The translations under genes and the position numbers were made by a program. Of a DNA stretch of 64,000 nucleotides, positions 1-10,635 are shown in pieces. The stretch is from Prostheceraeus crozeri. Taxonomy: Eukaryota > Platyhelminthes > Polycladida > Euryleptidae. The stretch is from contig CAJQUW010013629.1 of assembly GCA_907163375.1 (NCBI GenBank), positions 124,001 to 188,000 on the forward strand, given 5' to 3'. Below the pieces are notes generated by a model. That model had not been told where the DNA came from. It saw only the letters and a program-made list of their open reading frames with translations, and ran no database searches. Every line of letters starts with the position of its first letter. Positions within the stretch are counted from its first letter, which is position 1.

Positions 1-753
1 ACAATGCTATGAATATTCACAAAATATGCCTTCGAAAGATGTTTTGCAAACTTATGTTTTATTTGCATACAAATCAATATCTTTATTTTGTATTTCAGAC
101 ATGAATCGTTGTACTAGGAATCACTGCTGAAAATACGAATGGATTTTACCAAGTCAATTCAATGAGTCCGACCATATGGTAAGGGAGAAACTTCTGACCA
201 CTCTGTAGGCCTGCACTGTTTACGAGAGGTGAGTTGCTTGAGAATTAATTCCTTGCTCATTTTTGTCACTGTCTCCGAATGTTATGGTTTTTCACTGATG
301 TTATAATGAACTGCTAATCCTTGGAACATTTCGTGGCAGTATGACGTTGAACAACAATGTCTTTGTATTTTATTTAAATGTTAAATGCTAGCATTGTTCA
401 GAAATGGTAAACGAATAAAACTACTTTAAACTGCAATTAGTTGTTTTGTAATGTGAATTGGAAGTGGTAAGGTTGAAAAGTGCGTAATTTATTTGATAGT
501 TTGGATAAATGTCTAATAAGCAAAATCACTAATTTGATAACTTCGAAAAAAATGAGAGTCACCGGTATTTGACACATACAGTGACTAATTTGACAAGATT
601 TTAATAGAAATGTGAAACATCTGATTATTTTGATAAATTTGATAGATGTTAGATAGATTTTAGACAAAAAACAGTCAAATACTTGGTCAATTTTCATCAT
701 GGGCTTATCTAATATTAGATAAATTATCTCGGTTTTTTCAACCCGGGTCATCT
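1..753. other. AT-rich non-coding stretch
   Basis: No coding, RNA or repeat signature was recognised. The open frame on the minus strand around 437-799 has no family-like motifs and overlaps the start of the piggyBac fragment, so it is treated as chance. Confidence 0.5.
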
Positions 754-1120
754 GCAACCTTGACGGTGTATCAATGCAAGAAAAATAAAAAGGTGACAAT
801 ACTTAGTACAATGCATAGCTCTGTAACTGCTCCAAATATAGACAATGAAAAGTGCAAGCCAGAGACTGTTTTATTGTACAACCATACCGAAGCTAGTGTT
901 GACGTTTTGGATCAAATGCTGAGACTGTATTCCGTGAAGCCGGCGTGTCGCAGATGGCCAGTACACGTTTTTTCTAATATGATCGATATTGCATTAGTGA
1001 ACGCGTGGATCCTGTACAAAGAGGTCACCAAAAAATCAATTAGCAGGCGAGCCTACATTCAGCAAGTTGTAGAGCAACTTTTGGCTTCAGGAAAAGAAAA
1101 AAAAAATTCAAATAATTTCA
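754..1120 (+). pseudogene. piggyBac-type transposase remnant (DDE_Tnp_1_7), C-terminal part
   Basis: The frame encodes YQCKKNKKVTILSTMH, then KPETVLLYNHTEASVDVLDQM, RLYSVKPACRRWPVHVFSNM and IDIALVNAWILYKEVT. This is the order of blocks in the C-terminal half of piggyBac/PGBD-like transposases. The VDVLDQM block corresponds to the region of the third catalytic aspartate. The N-terminal half with the first two catalytic aspartates is absent: homology starts abruptly near 754 and fades after about 1120. No C-terminal zinc-binding RING-like domain follows. The family cuts and pastes DNA at TTAA; this copy cannot be active. Family recognition rests on motif order, not on a database search. Confidence 0.85.
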
Positions 1121-2808
1121 AAGATGGAGCAAAATTGGTACTGTATTTGATATTGCGTCAATTGACGCATTTCAGGCTTTCTCGTAAGATCAAAAGTTCC
1201 GGTCTTCTAGTGCTGCTGGGGTAGTTGTTTAACTTTGGCATCTTCCGTTTCCTGGATCCCTCTAATTTTTTGACCGTGTCGTGTTTTGATTCGATTGCGT
1301 ATACAGTGTAGTGTCATGCTAGTGTAATCGGAAGCCATCGAATTCATTTATTTCATTTAAATAGTTTTATGTCTCTCAGGAACATGCGAACTACTGTACT
1401 GAAAGCTTGCCAGAAAGGCTATCTGGGCCAACATATAACAAAGAAAAATGTTAAATGTGATATATGAAACAAATTCATTCAATTGTAGCTAAAAACTTAC
1501 TGTTTTCGATAAAATGTTGGTGCTTTATTAACTAATTTCTAACTATTTATGAAACGGATTGCATGAATTCTTATTTCAACTTCATTTCAGATTTTGCTAT
1601 TGGTGCAATGGATGCAATAAAATCGCAGAATTAGACATTTTGTCTCTTCTTCCGTTTGACTAGAAAGGAAGCATTCGAACATGTAGTGCCTATGAAATGG
1701 CACAATCTGCTGACATAATGCCATAGCAATCGAACAATGAGCAGTCATTTCAACATAAAATACACCAAATTGTGCGAAGTTTCAGTGACTTTGCTATTTT
1801 TGTGATTAAGGGACTGTTCCGACGCTGACCTCCAAGGATTGGCATGTTGATTACTAGTGTCTATTTATATCTAAGTTCCTATTACATCGAGCTTGAAAAA
1901 ACATTGACGCAAGTGATCACTTATTATGTAGCCTTGTGCGATCTTGTACACTTAAGGGTGAAGTCTAGCTCGCATAGCGCAATATCATGGACCCGGGGAT
2001 GGTCCTCTCGGCATGCCTTAGATCCCATAAAGACTTGGTGCTTAACACTTGAAGAGGATCATATGTATGATGGACCAATAGGGATTAAGTCCAGTCCCAC
2101 CTAAAAGGTGCCAAGTGAGTCAACAAATGAGCCAGTGTTGTCGTCTCCTGCAAACAGTTGGAAATGGAGTTCCTCTCCTGAACGCCTGTGCAATAGGCGC
2201 CGCTCCTCCGGTGCATAGAGGTTAAAGCGCGATTCTTCGGACCTGAAATGCTTGATCGACCATTTCTTGTGCTCTCTAGTCCGATTCATTCTCGTATTCT
2301 TCACAATTTTTAGTGAGCAGTGGCTTTAATCTTGACTCGTGGATAATATAGGCCTACCCCATGTCTAGGAGCATGAGTCACAACCTCCTTCGACCATGGA
2401 GACCATTGTTCGATGACCATCATCGCTTGTAGCTCTGTAGAAACCCATCGACGACTCTCTATAGGTCATCATTCTTAAGAAACAAAGAATCAGGAAAAAT
2501 CTCAAAATATCAGTTGAAAAATGGGCATGGGTAAGACTTATGCCACCAGTGTATGTCACATCTGGAACCGAGTTTCTCCATCTTTCACCTACTTTGTTCA
2601 CAGCCTGGAGATGGCGTATGATTCAATTGGTGATCATTTCAAGCAAAACCTGTAGTGTTATCGCGTTCCTTTTCTTGGAAAAATTAAACCACATTGCTGA
2701 CGTTTTTTCTGAATAAAATATATGAAACACAAAACTACCTGCAAAAGACCTTACAAAACCATATAGGCCTAATTTGTCGGTTTACAATTCTATACACTTA
2801 TATTACAT
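1121..2808. other. non-coding stretch, no feature recognised
   Basis: Several short open frames occur on both strands (for example 1844-2104 on plus and 2365-2601 on minus), but none shows family motifs, coding-like composition or exon boundaries that I can support. Confidence 0.4.
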
Positions 2809-2810
2809 TA

Positions 2811-3230
2811 GGTGACATGCTACGCTCAATTACGCGTAATTACACATGACCCTTAATATCCGTGGCTATGCGTAACATTGCTGCAACATCTGTCGGCAGT
2901 CCTGTTATAAAGACTTTGCGTCTCATGTGTCTGCATGTATCAGGCTTAACAATGTGATAGGACCTCAATTTCATGCTCAGGGAAGACAGAACATGCTTAG
3001 CGGTTCATCCGTGGTTCAAGCGGCAGCGCAGACAACCGTAGACGACGCGCAAACTATAAACGCTCGCCCGCGTATTCATAAACATTCCCCATGTTTTAAC
3101 AGCATCAGATCAAGTGATTTCTCACTCTTAGTGCAGCGCGTATGTACTCGGGTAGAAGAATAGAATGTCCTTAACCACGGATGTTTGGGGTGTTCCATAA
3201 TTACGCGTGAGTCACGCGTGGCATGTCACC
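2811..3230. mobile_element. 420-bp MITE with ~55-bp terminal inverted repeats and TA target duplication
   Basis: The left end starts GGTGACATGCTACGC. The right end, read on the minus strand, starts GGTGACATGCCACGCG. The arms stay similar for about 55 bp, including ACGCGTAATTA and ATCCGTGG in both. TA flanks both ends (2809-2810 and 3231-3232), fitting a Tc1/mariner-like target duplication. The interior has an 78-residue open frame on plus without recognisable motifs and no transposase, so the element is non-autonomous. Seen: the inverted repeats and TA pair. Inferred: the superfamily. Confidence 0.75.
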
Positions 3231-3232
3231 TA

Positions 3233-4740
3233 GTGTAGCAGACGTTTGAAAATTTCGTGACTTTGAGAAATTTTGTGCAATCGGAATACTTGGAGATCAA
3301 TGTCTGACATAAATTCATTTTTATCTACATAATAAAATATGCATAAAAGATAAACTATCAAAAGCATTTGTGCAAATGATATAAATTTAACATAGTCGAA
3401 ATCAACCTCTTACTAAGCATAAGTCTTGGAACAGAAAGTATGTGCAGCAAATTATGATCCGATGTGGATTAAGATCCGATGTGTTCATTATGTACAAAAT
3501 TTCAATTTATCACAACATCAAACAAGAATTATGCTCATTGCACAAATATGCAAATCCATTATATCGACATTCTTTGTAGCATTGGAAATGGAATATACAT
3601 TATTTCAAGGAGAGGCTTCCCTAATTTATTGATATAGAAGACTTATCTTCTGTTTAGCGCTAGATATTCCGGCCTTCGAAGTAGGCATGCATCAGTTTTC
3701 TCAACATATACTTGCGCATGCCACAAATCAACAGTTATTTGACAACACACTAGGACATACATGTACATGATCATTCATTGTGCATTCCAAACTGCAATAT
3801 GTTGATCTGGTGTCTGCGAGATCCGGTTCCGTGAGATGGTTAGCTTCTCAACACGACAGCATGCGTACGTGTATGGCTTTCACCACTTTTTGGTTGAAGC
3901 TGTATCTGATTTCGTAGGATATTGGGTGCACTGCCTGAGACTGCCGCTGTGAGACTCATCTGTTCTTCATGGACGCTAACGTTGCAGCAGCATGCCTGAG
4001 TCAAATGATATTAAAGGTGTTCCGACCAAGCATAAATATTTTGATGAACTGTATGTGTAACATTCCTATTGTTTGAACGAAAAATTGTTAATCCGAAATC
4101 ATAAGGATCGGTGCATAAAAACGTAGCGCAACATAAGAATTCCACACCTTTCCATTCTTGTATGTTTGCACGAACAAAAACCATGTCAGCATCATAAAAT
4201 CCGGAGCTTAAGTTAGACGATTTAGACTACACTACAGTACATGTTCAAAGTATGACAGCTTCATTTAAATTTGCCTACATGTACAATAATATCATATTCA
4301 GGAACATGTTGTAGAAACATTCTTCTCACGTACCGTTCCCCTGCTATGTAAACAGATTAGAATAAAACAGCCTGCTAATGTGTGTGACTGGAGTTCAAAA
4401 AAGAAATTTTTCTTCTTTTTTGAGAATTTCTCAGTATAGTGGTTTCCTAAGACATTTAATATACCTTTTGATTACAAAAACTATTGATGAAGGATTATAG
4501 CCTAGAGGAGGTCTATGGAGCTCTAGAGCCATAATTTTGAGACGGAATGCCTTCAGGTCACTTCTCATGTTCATGAACATTTATCTACGTGTATGAAGCT
4601 GCACACATTTAGATTTGGCAGACCTTGTACTGTCAGCAAATGCCAACATGTTGGCCCACTTCATCCACATTGAACCACATTCTCGCATGTGTCTCTGATC
4701 AGAAGCATGACAATATCACATACTCATGATACTCTTAAGA
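3233..4740. other. non-coding stretch, no feature recognised
   Basis: AT-rich sequence with scattered short frames. No motif, repeat or RNA structure could be supported. Confidence 0.4.
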
Positions 4741-4742
4741 TA

Positions 4743-5141
4743 AGACTGTAGAAAGCCCTCATAATTCCTATGGACATCTACGCATGCGAGACATGGACAT
4801 TGAAAAGTGAAGAGAAAAGAAAACTGGAGGTCTTCGAAATTAGGTGTCTACGTGCCATCTATAGAACCAGCATCTGAGACCGTATTCCGAACGAAACCAT
4901 CAGACGGAACCTCCACATGAACACCACCATCGTAGATGTAATTCTGAAGAGAACACAAAGGTGGTTTGACCACGTAGCGAGAAGTCCATCAGATCACTAT
5001 GTCTCAAGGGCATTCAGGCAGGAATTCTCCAACCCAAGACCTCTCCGAAGACCACCGAAAAGATGGAGGGACCAAATACGAAAAGGGTCTGCCAATCAGC
5101 ACCTTAGAACGCCAAGCGGGGAATTGGAGCCGTTGGAGTAG
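4743..5141 (+). pseudogene. LINE ORF2 C-terminal relic
   Basis: The frame reads IPMDIYACETWTLKSEEKRK, LEVFEIRCLRAIYRTSI, a TGA stop near 4876, then DRIPNETIRRNLHMNTTI and LKRTQRWFDHVARSP. This is the familiar tail of non-LTR reverse transcriptases ('YGCETWTL...LEVFEMRCLR...RWFGHV.R'). The RT core (motifs A-E) and the endonuclease are missing, so it is a 5'-truncated dead copy. A short 3' flank without a clear microsatellite tail follows. The clade cannot be fixed from the tail alone. Confidence 0.75.
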
Positions 5142-6910
5142 GCTGGTGGGAGCAAGGGGCGATCGTAGCCTAAGCAATTAAGTCATATCATGCGGAAAAT
5201 TATGACTCCAGACTTGATGCCTTTCAGCTGACTAAGGAAAACATAGAAAACATCATTTTTTGCCAAAACTACAATCTTTATACCATTGGATTAAGATGTG
5301 TTTTTCTTTAATCCTGTCTGCCAAGAAGATGAACTGACTAGAACTCGGCAGACGCGCAGATTCTGAGTAGGCATGGGGTATACATTATTCAGCGAAAGTC
5401 TAATTTTCGGCCTCGTTCCTTGCACAAGCTCCCTCTGGCTGCGGACTGCCATGGATGCGGTAAAGATCAAAGTGGAACAATGCCTTCATCACTACAGCAA
5501 TGAAAATTGGAAAATGTAGATCGGTGAAAATGACCGTCCTTGGCCTAAGATGGTATAGATTCAGCCTGTTAAGTGTTAAATGTATAATGGCTGCAGCAGA
5601 TGCCACAAAAGTTATTTGGCAACAAAATAGGCTACATGAAATTACAGTGATACATGCATGATACATAACAAAAGGAATTTGAAACATTAAAATTAAGTTA
5701 GAAAATTGTGAATAGAAATTTTATTCTCCAACTTCTTGCGCTCCATTTTAATTCATAACTCAACTCGTATGACATGTGCTCATGCGACATCATAATTCTT
5801 TCTGTTAGAAGCACATGCGCGCAATTTGCGATCACAACTCGGTGCAAGAGGGGAACAAGGCTCGATTTTGTATAAAAGTGTAGAAAATCTTCGTTCCGTT
5901 TCGGATTCGCGTCTTCTTAGGTCGCCCCTGTACTCACTCATGCCATAATATTATCGCAGTCAACGTTAAAATAATATATGAGTACTACACATGCACTTTA
6001 TACGTCAAAGTCAGTATATAATACTCGTACATTGTCTTTGTGCTAAAATTCCCATTATAATGACCTTCATATCCGGCAAGAAGGCATTCAAGACAGATAA
6101 TGACTTTAATATTCCATAAACATTTATCGTTGAGGCAATTATGAGCTCAAAGATTGATTAAATATTTAATCAATAAATTTAATTATTTGATTGATATTTA
6201 ATTTAAACTTTGATTGATTTTAGTAAAACAAGAAAATATCAAATACTATCTAAAAACTTCACGTGATTGGAATAATGCTGGCGAGAAAGACACCGGCATC
6301 GGTAAGGGCTACCGGTAGGCCGGCATATACAGGTAAACCGGTATGCCAGCAAACTGATACATGAAATGCTACCGGTTCCACCACGGGTGTTGCCAGGATA
6401 CTTCATGCTGATTAGATAATTCATCCATGACCACCCTTGGAAAGTTTAGCACTGAGCTAATATCTTTACAAGAAAAGAAGACCCTGAAAAAGTCATGCTG
6501 AAATTTCCGACCGGAGAACTGATCAAGTTACGTGAAGGAAGTGAGCAGGCGAAGAAATGTGGCCTTCTTTATATGCTTAGAAAATGAGGCTGAAGCATTT
6601 TTCCGTTCAAAATGAGCCAGTATAAAGCCAAAACCTACTGTTCACCACGCCTTCTGCATCGCGGCCCCATGTGGAGTACAGAAAACAAAATGTAAATCGT
6701 CTTTGTCGCAACAATATCTCATTAGGGATTTCAAGGGTATTGGTTAATACCTACTATGTGTCAAATTACAAACTTTTCAGGAGAAGGAAAAGCTGTCTGT
6801 AGATTATACTGATGAAGAATATATACATATATATAATAGTATAAAAGAAAATTCAGAAATGGATAAAAATATAGAATAAATTAAATCACACAGGTAATCA
6901 AGAAAAAAGC
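5142..6910. other. non-coding stretch with a palindrome and a CCGGT cluster
   Basis: No gene was recognised. A perfect 22-bp AT palindrome lies at 6153-6174 (ATTGATTAAAT and its mirror), followed by further ATTTGATTGAT-like repeats to about 6225. Between about 6285 and 6370 the hexamer ACCGGT and close variants recur five or so times, an odd local cluster with small inverted pairs. Confidence 0.5.
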
Positions 6911-6914
6911 TTTG

Positions 6915-7797
6915 ATTTCTTTCAGCGCCCGACCGGTTTCACTTGGTCACCTCCACGCTTTTCAAGGGATATAGTTATAATAATAATAATAATAATCATA
7001 ACATAGGCTACACGTACATAGTAAGTGAAGTACATAAATATCATGGATGAAAATAAAATTGAAAATACCACATACATCGTCAAGTGTAGGTGAAAATCAT
7101 TGGTCACGATTAAGCGAAGGTCTTACAACACTAATGCACCATTTTTCTTTATTCTCCCTATAAGCTCGATCACAGTTAGGGGGCAGCTTTAATATTGGGA
7201 TTATGCTGAAGGGAGGATCACTCTGTGAGCATGAAGAGATGTGCTTGCTTACAAATAGCACCCTATAGTCTCTGTCCTTCACTTGTTGCCTGTGAACTCG
7301 AGTCCTGGATCTGAATGTGTCACCCGTCTGGCCAACATATAGGGCGTGGCAACCTCTACATTGAAGCATGTAGATCAAGTCCCTTGAGTTACAGTTCATG
7401 TTGTGTTTAATCCAGAAAGTTTTCACTTCGTTGTTGCGTTTATAGTTGAAAGTTGTTCCTGTTATAATAGAATTACAGCATTGACAAAGTGAATATCCGC
7501 ATTTTGTTACACCTTTCAGTATTGTACAATTATTGTTTGATAGAATTCGTAAAAGAGATGGAGGCTGACGATAAGACATTCTTGTCTTATAATCCCTGAA
7601 TGTATCAGTGAGCTTCAAACTGGAAAACGAAGGAGTTATCACATTCCTGTAAAAACTAGGATTATTTGGATTGCATGTTTGGATGTACGATATTATTTTT
7701 GATTCGTCGTTACATTTTGGAGGTGATGTATTCGGGGATCGTGACCAATGATTTTCACCTACACTTGACGATGTCTGTGGTATTTTCAATTTTATTT
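6915..7797 (-). mobile_element. Penelope-like element 3' fragment: GIY-YIG endonuclease region
   Basis: The open frame 7789-7097 (about 230 residues) carries the PLE connector CNPNNPSFYRNVI, then a cysteine cluster (CGYSLCQCCN), then LIYMLQCRGCHALYVGQTGD with R..VHR downstream. That is the YVG-T-R half of the GIY-YIG nuclease fused to PLE reverse transcriptases. The family cuts target DNA to prime reverse transcription. No RT is attached to this piece, so it is 5'-truncated. Below the stop, minus-strand sequence near 6980-6930 contains CCCTTGAAAAG followed by a short stem and GTGAAACCGGTCGGG, the same tail signature as in the other PLE copies here. It overlaps in content with the neighbouring upstream copy but is clearly diverged, so it is a different family member. 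Confidence 0.8.
7050..7797. repeat. 60-bp inverted repeats framing the GIY-YIG fragment
   Basis: Positions 7050-7110 and 7738-7797 are near-perfect reverse complements (about one mismatch, CATACATC versus CAGACATC). They enclose 627 bp that hold most of the GIY-YIG reading frame. The frame starts inside one arm and stops inside the other. Inverted terminal arrangements are known for PLE pseudo-LTRs; here the arms surround only the nuclease part. Confidence 0.85.
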
Positions 7798-7843
7798 TTT
7801 TAATTAAGTAGCCTATTAATGTAGTAATATTATTTTCAATTTA

Positions 7844-10200
7844 TTATTTTAAAGTTTTGCCGTTAAAGTTATAGGATGATCCCTCCGTAATATACTCGCA
7901 AGTTCCACATCTTTTATCGTTGCATTTGGTAACAGCATGAGTTTCATTTGATAGAAATTTTGAATTACATAATATGCGTTTGAGATTAGTTGGTTGTCTT
8001 TTGCTATGCATGAATTTTTTGTTTTTGAAGATTTCATTAGTATTGCAATCGCTTTGTAATGAGGAATTGACAAGGTTTATGGTGGATCTAATATCAGGGT
8101 TTCTGGGATTACAAGTACTAACAAAAGGAAGTATATCATTATCATCATTCTGTTCAGTTGTCAAAAGTTTAGTCCTATTGAGTTTCTTAGCTCTTATATC
8201 CGCGTCATCAATTAATTTAGAAGGATATTGTGTTTGACCAAAAGCATTTTCATTTCTTGCAATCTATCATTTTTCGTTGAATGATCAGAAACAATTGCAC
8301 AAATACGTCGGGCTAAATTGTAGGGAATGGCTTTTTTAGTGTGCCTAGGATGGCAAGACTTAAAATGGAGGTATTGATGAGCATCGGTTGGCTTATAATA
8401 TACGTCTGTTGAAATTTCATCATCAGTTTTCTTTATTAAAACGTCTAGAAAGGGTAATTCAGTTTTGCTCACCTCCATTGTAAATTTGATATTCTCATCA
8501 AGTTCATTCAAATTGTGTTAAACTTTTTTAATTTATCGTCGTTCCAATTCCATATAATAAAGCAGTCATCGAGAAAATGTTTCCAGTTAATAAATATGTC
8601 TGTAGCAACCTTTGTACCCTTTAGCTGGTAATGACATCCTTTAATTTAATTTCCAAAAAATCCGAGCGTAAGGGTAGCGTAAGTAGGGGCCACCGTAGTT
8701 CCCATGGCTGTGCCTTTGATTTGCTGGTAATGCTTTTCTCCAAATTCAAATGCATTGTTGGATAATGTAAGTTGCAAACTAATTCATGCGAAAACCGTTG
8801 ATCGATCAAATTCGGATACTTCTGAAACCAGTAAATTATGGCAGTGATTACTAAATTTTAGGGGATATTACTGTATAGGCTTATTACATCAAAGCTGACT
8901 AAAGTTGAATTTTGGTTGACTGTAGAAGGCAATTGACACCAAAAATCTAAATAGTCTCGAATAAAAGGTTCAACTTTTTTTGCAATGCGGTTTCAAGATA
9001 AAATCAATGAACTCACTTAACCTTTGTGTCGATGACTTTGAACCTCCAACAATTGGTCGAAATTTGAGGTCAGTAGGAGAAGGACAAATGATGTATTCCG
9101 CATTCTGCTTCATCACTGCAGTTTTATCTGTTGAGACTTGTGAATTTTAGGCAAGCCGTAAAATTGACTTTCTTCATATTCAAAATTTGCAAGATACGAT
9201 ATCTCGGCTTTTGTGAGATTTGTTTCAGTAGATGCACAAAGAAGGTTTCGAATTTTTGTCATAGTAGTCATATAGTTATCGGCGTTGTCTTGTATAATTT
9301 TGTAAAATGATTCATCATCACTGAGCATATGTAAAATTGTGTTTTCACAATAATGTTTATCCATTACAACCACTGCACCTCCTTTATCTGCTTCTTTTAT
9401 GATGATGTCCGTGTCACATGAGAGGTTGTGAATTGCATTCAACTCAGATTGATCAATATTAGGGACTTTAGAATTAATGTTACTAGATAAGTCAATGGAT
9501 TCCAAAGTTTCACACAATTTGTCTAATGTTTGATTTCTACCTTTTGTATGTATGAAAGTAGATTTAATTTTTCTTATGCTGAAATTTTCGTGAATATTCT
9601 GGTTGTCATTGCTGTGATAAAATTCCATCAAACGAAGTCGCCTTGTATAACTTTGAATGTCAGTCTTTAATTCGAGAACATTGCATTTTGGGGTAGGAGT
9701 AAATTTAAGACCTTTCATCAGCAATTTCACCTCAGGTTGTTGAAGAGTTCTTTTTGACAAATTCAAGACTTTTGGATCTACCATGATAGGTGTCTGTGTC
9801 ACTGTGTTCGTTTTCTTCGGTAAGTTTTCCAACTGGCATGATCTAAAAAAGGCTTGGTTCGACTTTGATAATTAATTTGTGCCGGACGATCAGTTTTAGG
9901 CCTATGTGATTCATGATTGATATGTCTTTCATTGTGATAAACTGCATCTTGTGCATTTCTTGTTGGTTCGTACTGTTGATTTCTTCTTTGTTGATATTAA
10001 TTTTGTTTATTATTGAAATGGACTTCCCGATGATGTCTTGATGCTTGGTATCTTGTATTTTGACGATTGAATGAATCGAATTTCACAGCTGCCGCGTATG
10101 AATTGAATTTATTTGGATGCCGAAGATTTGTTCTCTCTGAATTCGGACGATTTCTTTTTATAAAAGTAATTGATTTGACTGTTTTTAAGAAGTCTGATCC
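7844..10200 (-). mobile_element. Broken Penelope-like element with ORF1 tail and RT
   Basis: Reading 5' to 3' on the minus strand. (1) About 10190-9790 encodes a strongly N/R/H/Q-rich tail (NRPNSERTNLRHPNKFNSYA and similar), like the tail of the ORF1 protein at 18391-19515. (2) 9832-9113 is the RT N-terminal region with LMKGLKFTPTP, IIIKEADKGGAVVVMD and FYGLPKIHK. (3) Around 8750-8620 lies QIKGTAMGTTVAPTYA (RT motif B). (4) 8511-8212 has LPFLDVLI and YYKPTDAHQYLH. (5) 8164-7844 has the Cys-containing connector but ends before a nuclease. The copy is broken in several places and lacks its own GIY-YIG domain. ORF1 and RT overlap slightly in different frames. Its 5' end abuts a (TA)n tract. Confidence 0.85.
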
Positions 10201-10202
10201 AT

Positions 10203-10203
10203 G

Positions 10204-10241
<38 letters not shown>
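10203..10241. repeat. (TA)n microsatellite
   Basis: A TA run separates the 5' end of the broken PLE from the terminal CAGGG of the inverted mariner fragment. The last TA could serve as the mariner target site. Confidence 0.9.
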
Positions 10242-10244
<3 letters not shown>

Positions 10245-10635
10245 GGTGAGTAAAAAGTAACGCCCGATTTCAGCTACCTGATTTAATATGCAAATACTCT
10301 TATCTCTTATCTCTCATATCTTTTATCGCATATCCCGGGTGAAATCATGAAATTTTTGAGTGCAAAGTAAGAAGGTCTACTTTAATAAAATTTATTTTCA
10401 GAAAGATGAAAAGATTGTCTACTAAAAGTGTTCAAACTGTTCGCCGTTGTGCTCGATACACAGTTCCAGTCGAGTAACAACACTTCGGCACACTTTCTCG
10501 CACATTTCAATACTAATTGTTCTCATCTGGTTGGTAATGACATCTCGAAGTTCAGGTAGTGTACGAGGCCTCCTTGAATAAACGAGATCTTTTAAAACTC
10601 CCCACATGAAAAAATCCATGGGAGTTAAATCAGGT
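10242..10635 (-). mobile_element. Inverted 3' fragment of a Tc1/mariner DD41D element
   Basis: This stretch is the reverse complement of 11700-12070 with very few differences: one substitution changing Val/Met in the coding part, a 16-17 bp insertion near 10300, and two changes near the terminus. It holds the terminal repeat starting CAGGGTGAGTAAAAAG and the last 70 or so transposase codons, read on minus from DLTPMDFFMWGVLKD to HNGEQFEHF. It stops at 10635 within the shared pentamer CAGGT, where the forward copy begins. It is a fragment and encodes nothing complete. Confidence 0.9.

Noticed and set aside
437-799. 120-residue frame on minus
   Set aside because: No motifs, and it overlaps the clearly coding piggyBac fragment in antisense.
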